From Halichondria panicea (Eukaryota; Porifera; Demospongiae; Suberitida; Halichondriidae), in contig NC_087388.1 of NCBI RefSeq assembly GCF_963675165.1, forward strand, positions 3,601,047 through 3,665,046: a stretch of 64,000 bases of DNA, in the 5' to 3' direction. Shown here piece by piece: positions 58,939 to 64,000 of this stretch. Every line of letters starts with the position of its first letter. The stretch's first letter is position 1. The position numbers and the translations under genes are program-made. A model generated the notes under the pieces. That model had not been told where the DNA came from and did no database searches. It saw nothing but the letters and a program-made list of their open reading frames with translations.

Positions 58939-60627
58939 ATGGAATTTTCGCATCATTCTGAGCCTTTCAGAAGGATGGTCATCTTTATTATGAAGTGGAG
59001 GGCTGTTCTAATGTTGTCTATTTGCCTCCTGCTTGTTGCTGGTATCTACATGTGCTTTCCTAGTGGTGCTGGCTCACACATACTGTCACATGGACGTCGT
59101 TTGATGACTGAAGATTGTGAAAATCTACAACAGCAAGTAGAGTACTTTCAGACCATTTCTATTGCGAGTGAAAAGAAGTATAAGGACACAGTCGATCGCA
59201 TGAGAATCCAGAATTCTGAGATGAAAAGAAAATTTGATGTACAACGAGATATTGTCAAAGATCTAGAGAGAAGAAATCGACAAATCGTTGAGAGACTGTC
59301 TAATATCGAGAGTGGTGGCCCTAGAAAGAGAGAAAATGACTATCGATTAGCTCCCCATATAAAACAAGATGTGCTGCGAAGCTTGAATATACATCAAACG
59401 TCTGAATTCGAAGTAATACCGTACATGAGTTTTTCAAAAGATCGGCTCTATCAGCTCGAGCCTGGTATGATAAATAGACCTGAAGCAGCTCCAATTGGTG
59501 ATAAAAAAAGAGAGTTACAAGAAATTTTAGACATGTCTCTAACTGTGTTGAACTCCAACAATAATGGTAAGCAGTATAATCAGTGGGATCTACTTCAAGG
59601 CTACTCCCGTATTGATAGAATGACAGGGACGCAGTATGAGCTGTACTTTTCTAGTAAAGGGAAGAAAAACAATTTTGAACATGTTCAAATGTTTCGTCCA
59701 TTTGCCCCACTTCAAAGTGTTCAAGTGCAAAGTTTTGACAAGAAAAATGAATGGATTAATTTGGTTGTGCCCTTAGCTGGAAGAGTGGAAACGTTTGTGA
59801 ATTTTATAGATATGTTTGCTGAACAGTGCATTAAAAAAGACAAACGTGTGTTTCTGACAATAGTTTATTTCGGTGAAGAAGGATTAGAAGAAACCAAATC
59901 TACTCTGGAAAAAGTAACATCTCAGCACTCTTTCACACAGTACAAATTTATTGAAAGACCTGATCCTTTTTCTAGAGGTGTAGGCCTACTGGTAGGAGCT
60001 GAATCATGGGACCGTGGGAACGCATTACTTTTCTTTTGTGACGTTGATATCTACTTAAAGGATGGGTTTTTGGATCGATGTAGATTGAACGCTGCTCCTG
60101 GAAGTAAAGTTTATTACCCGATTGTATTCAGTATGTACAATCCCTCAATTGTATATAGTGAGATGAACAAAATTCCTCCATACGAGGAATTGTTTGTTAT
60201 TAACAGAGACTCTGGATTCTGGAGGACCTTTGGATTCGGTATGACCTGCATGTATCGTTCTGACTTTCTGTTTATGCGTGGATTTGACACCAAAATACAA
60301 GGATGGGGATATGAAGATGTAAAATTGTATAGGAAATTTGTGAAGAGCAACATCGATGTTGTTCGATCACCTGATCCAGGCATATTCCACATATGGCATG
60401 AAAAAAACTGTGACCCACATCTTCAACCAGCTCAGTACAATATGTGTTTGGCTAGCAAAGCACTCGGTGAAGCTTCTCATGCTCAATTAGGTATGCTGGC
60501 TTTTCGAGAGTTAAAACGGGAAAATGAATTATTGCACTCCGAAACAAAAGATGAAAATGTGGAGCTGCAAAACGAGTTGGATGATGATGATGTATGGTTA
60601 GAAGTGAATAAACAGTTTGACAACTAG
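58939..60627 (+). CDS. CSGALNACT: Chondroitin sulfate N-acetylgalactosaminyltransferase-like, single exon, 562 aa
   Basis: A Golgi type II membrane glycosyltransferase that adds GalNAc from UDP-GalNAc during chondroitin sulfate initiation or elongation (family knowledge). A short cytosolic N-terminus is followed by one membrane helix (about 22-38, AVLMLSICLLLVAGIYM), then a predicted coiled-coil stem (about 55-125), and the catalytic domain from about residue 270 (NEWINLVVPLAGRVETFVNF). The metal-binding DxD is DVD at 368-370 in FFCDVDIYLKDGF. WGYEDVKLYRKF (456-467) and FHIWHEKNCDP are the conserved acceptor/metal segments. Human CSGALNACT1/2 are about 530-540 residues, so it is full length. 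The start at 58939 has a good context (AAGCCATGG); Met13 and Met18 are alternatives. No intron interrupts it, in contrast to its neighbours. The acidic C-terminus (LDDDDVWLEVNKQFDN) is unusual. Confidence 0.93.
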   Translation: MEFSHHSEPFRRMVIFIMKWRAVLMLSICLLLVAGIYMCFPSGAGSHILSHGRRLMTEDCENLQQQVEYFQTISIASEKKYKDTVDRMRIQNSEMKRKFDVQRDIVKDLERRNRQIVERLSNIESGGPRKRENDYRLAPHIKQDVLRSLNIHQTSEFEVIPYMSFSKDRLYQLEPGMINRPEAAPIGDKKRELQEILDMSLTVLNSNNNGKQYNQWDLLQGYSRIDRMTGTQYELYFSSKGKKNNFEHVQMFRPFAPLQSVQVQSFDKKNEWINLVVPLAGRVETFVNFIDMFAEQCIKKDKRVFLTIVYFGEEGLEETKSTLEKVTSQHSFTQYKFIERPDPFSRGVGLLVGAESWDRGNALLFFCDVDIYLKDGFLDRCRLNAAPGSKVYYPIVFSMYNPSIVYSEMNKIPPYEELFVINRDSGFWRTFGFGMTCMYRSDFLFMRGFDTKIQGWGYEDVKLYRKFVKSNIDVVRSPDPGIFHIWHEKNCDPHLQPAQYNMCLASKALGEASHAQLGMLAFRELKRENELLHSETKDENVELQNELDDDDVWLEVNKQFDN

Positions 60628-60755
60628 ATCTAGATAATTGATGTATAGCTACATGCACTACATGAGTTAAAACAGGAAATTACTGAAAGATGAAAATTTG
60701 GCGAATCACCCTAGCTCCATAATTTAATTGATGTATAATTATTGTTAGGAGTGAA

Positions 60756-60958
60756 TACCGTATAGCGTGAAATTTTCGAGGGGCTTAACTTTCGTGGGTT
60801 AGAATTCTACACGAAAATTGTTCTTTAATTAGAATTATACCTGCTATCATGCAAATATTAAAAAGGCGTGGCGTCCGGTAAGCATTAATTCCGCGAACAT
60901 TGTGCAACGAAAAGGCCAATCCACGAAATATAAGTGCCTCGAAAATTTCGCACTATAT
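60756..60958. mobile_element. MITE family 2, copy 3
   Basis: Begins ACCGTATAGCGTGAAATTTT and ends CTCGAAAATTTCGCACTATA. It lies about 130 bp past the glycosyltransferase stop. Confidence 0.8.
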
Positions 60959-61507
60959 ATACGTACAGGAGTGTATTATGAAACGTAATACACTACGTTA
61001 GATCATAGATAGTAAAGGAAAGGGATTGGAAACGCATTACGTCATACGACTCAATCCTACTTACTGACCTTAACCTCGATTACAGGCCCTTTATTGCGGC
61101 GTAAATTTGAGGCCACATTGATAATTGAGCATGAGTGTGCCACAAGCTCAAGCTCAGGCTGTGGAGTACCTCAAGAAGCTCATACTGTGGACAGTGTAGT
61201 TAAAGCATAGATTGAACTCTTCAATCTATGGTACCGGTTAAAGGATATAGGCTTCATGATGGCATCCATATCAGCAAAAAAGCTATTATTCACGACAAAC
61301 GTATTTATCATCTTACTAAACTATAGTTTACACTAATCATAAGCATGATATAAGTGTAGTGTACTCTAATATTAAAGTGGTTGCAGAGAGAATAAAAACA
61401 AAAACAGTGTATACACACACAAGCAAAAATAAACACGTACATGTATACTTAATATGAGGTGAGGTTACTACATGTCTTATGGATGACATTGTTGAATTCA
61501 TGTCTTC

Positions 61508-61591
61508 CTAGATGCTTTTGTTTTGTTGAGAGAATCTGGTAACGGTTGAGGAGGACTTGCACCTTTTCTTACGAGCTTTTTGCTTCACATT
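61508..61591 (-). CDS. Possible last exon of an unidentified minus-strand gene
   Basis: A clean acceptor (tttttag) precedes 28 in-frame codons: NVKQKARKKRCKSSSTVTRF, then SQQNKSI and a stop. The basic, Ser/Lys-rich composition fits a C-terminal tail. The phase (0) is compatible with a donor at the end of the exon at 63718-63950, but the intervening 2.1 kb is repeat-filled and I cannot prove they are joined. It could be a chance ORF. Confidence 0.3.
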   Translation of the reverse strand, partial: NVKQKARKKRCKSSSTVTRFSQQNKSI

Positions 61592-61966
61592 CTAAAAAGA
61601 CAATTAAAAGTTGTTGTAAATCACAAAGAGATGCCCTGATCACTCCAAAATCAGTTGCATGCTACATTCTAGCATGAATACTACAATAATAAAAACAATA
61701 CATGTAAAAGTCTATTTGAGAAATAGCTTCCACAAAATTGTCACTATAGTATAGCATTTTTTACTTAAAGCAGATTGTAACTCACCAATAATTTATGAGG
61801 CTTATGCTACATATCATACTATAGCTCTATTATGTAAGAACAAGATTCTCTCATGTAACCAATCCATAATACCTTACATTGAGCAATAGAGCTTCTGCAA
61901 ACAACTCACCCTAACTTTCAAGGTTTAAAAACACTTTTTGGGGTGAGGGCTTTAGTGTAGCTGCAG

Positions 61967-62151
61967 AGGACAGTCACTCCCCAAGCCCATTCAGGTATAT
62001 GTTTCTGATTTTGCTTGTGATGTTAGTGACCATCTACTCGAACTCTTGTAGAGTGGTCGGCACTGTTGTCAACAGCCCAGAGTTTGCTAAAGCATTCAAC
62101 TGTCCAACAGGATCAAATATGAATCCTGAGCATAAATGTGTCTTGTGGTGA
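61967..62151 (+). pseudogene. Orphan 3' exons of an M13 (neprilysin/ECE-type) metallopeptidase
   Basis: Two exons, 61967-61994 and 62052-62151, join in frame to give EDSHSPSPF + [18 protein letters not shown] + [15 protein letters not shown] and a stop. This is the highly conserved M13 C-terminus, including the NSPEF..FNCP block and the final CxxW. The zinc-binding HExxH and ENIAD exons, which should lie upstream, are not in 60.6-61.9 kb, where only a MITE and other non-coding sequence is found. The fragment is most likely a transposed or deleted remnant. A very large intron reaching back before the glycosyltransferase gene is the less likely alternative. Confidence 0.8.
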
Positions 62152-62309
62152 TAACCTGCTTGGAAGATAAATTAACATTGCACAGCTGATTCTTACAATT
62201 ATAGCTGCCAATTTATATGACTGTGCAAATTCCCCCATTCCTTATGATGCATTGAAGTGATTTCAAATCGTTCTCGATTATATGAATACCCTATATACGT
62301 AGACTCATG

Positions 62310-62960
62310 CAGCTAGTCGAGGCTAGTTACGCCTCGGTGCGCATGAGCAAGCGAGGTGTACGGTAGTGTGTTTATGTGTCTGTCTGTGTGTAGACTAGCT
62401 GCATGCTACAGCTGCTCAAGGATCAATGACGTTCAAGTAAGAGTTGCTATAGGCTTCTAGTCATGTTTTCTTGGAGGATTTTAATTTGTGAATTTGCAAA
62501 ATAATGCAAACTTGGAATGCCATTGCAGCCGTTTCAGAAGAGTGCGTAGCAAAAATTGTCCACTGAGTGTTGCTTACTCTACTTAGTAGTTAGCTCTGCA
62601 CTAGAATGTTAGCTATTGGTAGCTGCAAGAGTGAGAAGAGCGCTGCAATTAAGGCTCTGCTGATGCAGCCATTAATTTTAGACTTGAAGTTTTGCAATCG
62701 ATCGTTTTAACAACAATCATGGTTGATCACATTACCCACTCGTTGAGTTTGCATGCAAAAATAATGTGTGTATAAAAGCTATTAGCTTTATGTTATGTAG
62801 CTTTGGCACCTCCACCGAGGTATCAGCACGGTGCTTTCATTTTAATTGGTACTACATCCATGAATTTGATGTCGATCCATCGTTAATAATTATAGGTATA
62901 ATAATAATGCCTCGATGCACGCATGCGTAAGCGAAATATACGTAGTATGTCACATTGATG
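62310..62960. repeat. Dispersed repeat related to 48.3-49.5 kb
   Basis: Landmarks TACGCCTCGGTGCGCATGAG, AAGGATCAATGACGTT, AGGCTTCTAGTCATG, AGCTATTGGTAGCTGC and TTTGGCACCTCCACCGAGG follow the same order as in 48310-49510. The repeat is non-coding. Other partial copies are at 251-440 (inverted) and 56820-56935. Confidence 0.65.
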
Positions 62961-63081
62961 GCAAAATCCACTCCCCTGAAATTGGTCGTCCAAAAAATTT
63001 TAGTAGCACAAATTCTACTTAGCCATTAGAAATGTAGCGAGCCTTCCTTTAAGTCTCCTGTTGTACAGCATGCACGCAAAC

Positions 63082-63684
63082 CAGGGGCGTAGCCAGGATT
63101 TGAGATAGGGGGGTGCTTATTACCAATGGGGGTGGGGCACTCCCCCAGAAAATTTTTGTTGTTACATGCTCTGAGATTGATTCTAACGCAATCTGGCTAA
63201 AGAAATGAGGGTACTGCTACTTTGAGGGTACTGGTGGTTAAGCCACATCTTCATTTGAAGATGTCCTATAAAATGCATTGTTTTGAGTTGTGACAATTAA
63301 ATCATGCAGCTGCTAACCAGGTTCTGCTTGTGAATTAGCAGGACAGGGTGGCAAGCCACTTGCAGTTGCAGTGCTGCTCTGTGAACTGGGCTCAACGGAA
63401 AAATACTCATGATGATGATGGTGATAGCTGCTGAACATTAACAGTCTGCAACTCTGTGGGGGACCTTGGTCTGCTCAGCACGTGGCTTTGCGCATGTGCA
63501 CTGACTGGAATGAATATTTGGAGGTGGAGCTAGATAGTTAGAGGTGGAGTTTTGAGTTGATAGAGCTCTAGTTACTCTCGATCTCATATCAGCTAGCTAG
63601 TTAGTAAAATGAACTTGTGGAGCAGAGTCTGAGGCCAGAGGGGGGTGCTGGAGCACCCTCTGCCCCCCTCTGGCTACGCCACTG
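63082..63684. mobile_element. GGCGTAGCC-end MITE, 603 bp
   Basis: Left terminus CAGGGGCGTAGCCAGG, right terminus CTGGCTACGCCACTG, flanked by CAAAC on both sides (63077-63081 and 63685-63689). The subterminal G-run and C-run regions also pair. There is no ORF. The end motif is common among animal hAT-type non-autonomous elements, but a 5-bp flank is shorter than the usual 8, so the class is open. Confidence 0.75.
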
Positions 63685-63717
63685 CAAACAAGCTCTACAG
63701 TAGGTGCATAGTTCAGC

Positions 63718-63950
63718 AATTCTTTGGCAGGCAATGAGTCTAGCTCATTCATCAACAAGATCACGATTTTCAGGTTTTTACAGAGTCGCCAGATTTCGGT
63801 ATCGGTAATTCGTGTTATTCTAGTGCCATCTGGTTTAAATCGCATGAAGCAATAGCTCAATACTGTCTCGTTCATTTTTTTATGTTTTTTCTTGTAAGTG
63901 AACATCTCCTTGACAATAACATCCCCTACAACCAGAGATAAAGTAAGGAA
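63718..63950 (-). CDS. Internal exon of an unidentified gene running off the right edge
   Basis: After an acceptor-like tggttgtag on minus, the frame reads DVIVKEMFTYKKKHKKMNET, then CFMRFKPDGTRITRI and NLKIVILLMNELDSLPAKEL, ending LNYAPT at a possible gtagag donor. Further along the same frame the ORF runs into the MITE at 63082-63684, so its last 30 or so codons are not real coding sequence. I do not recognise the family. Its 5' part would lie beyond base 64000. Confidence 0.4.
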
Positions 63951-64000
63951 AGGGATTGGCAACGGTCGAAAAAATGTGACTATCCTTGATGCGCTACGTC

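Overview
The window looks like nuclear DNA of an early-branching animal, most likely a demosponge (an inference). It has AT-rich, intron-rich genes with mostly 60-400 bp introns, animal-specific families (a plexin/MET-type ectodomain, a DH-PH RhoGEF of the PLEKHG group, a chondroitin N-acetylgalactosaminyltransferase), many short inverted-repeat elements, and frequent palindromic ACATGTAC and TAATTATAATTA motifs. No prokaryotic operon, tRNA, rRNA or CRISPR array was seen.

Layout. 1-4.7 kb: repeats and the decayed remains of a mobile-element gene pair (a Cys-rich zinc-finger-like ORF and a RecQ-like helicase fragment). 4.8-24.4 kb, minus: one 21-exon gene for a 1,106-residue PLEKHG-like RhoGEF. 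Its large introns carry MITEs, pogo-like elements and a Crypton-like fragment at 7.9-8.3 kb. 24.4-27.5 kb: a probable promoter, then a region that is open on both strands and may hold the 3' exons of an unidentified gene. 27.5-33.2 kb, minus: an 11-exon class 3 aldehyde dehydrogenase (527 residues). 33.5-46.1 kb, plus: a 30-exon long coiled-coil protein (1,007 residues), head-to-head with the ALDH and only 215 bp from it. 46.7-58.6 kb, plus: a 23-exon single-pass receptor (1,514 residues). Its Sema-PSI-IPT ectodomain is plexin-like, but its cytoplasmic tail is short, has no RasGAP or kinase domain, and carries two YxxM motifs. 58.9-60.6 kb, plus: a single-exon CSGALNACT-like glycosyltransferase. 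60.6-64 kb: repeats, two orphan 3' exons of an M13 peptidase, and fragments of a minus-strand gene that runs off the window.

The five main gene models were built by hand from splice signals. In each, every intron phase agrees and the summed CDS is a multiple of three, which is strong internal support. Most of the remaining sequence is repeats. The main biological point is the receptor: a plexin-type extracellular part joined to what looks like a phosphotyrosine/PI3K docking tail.
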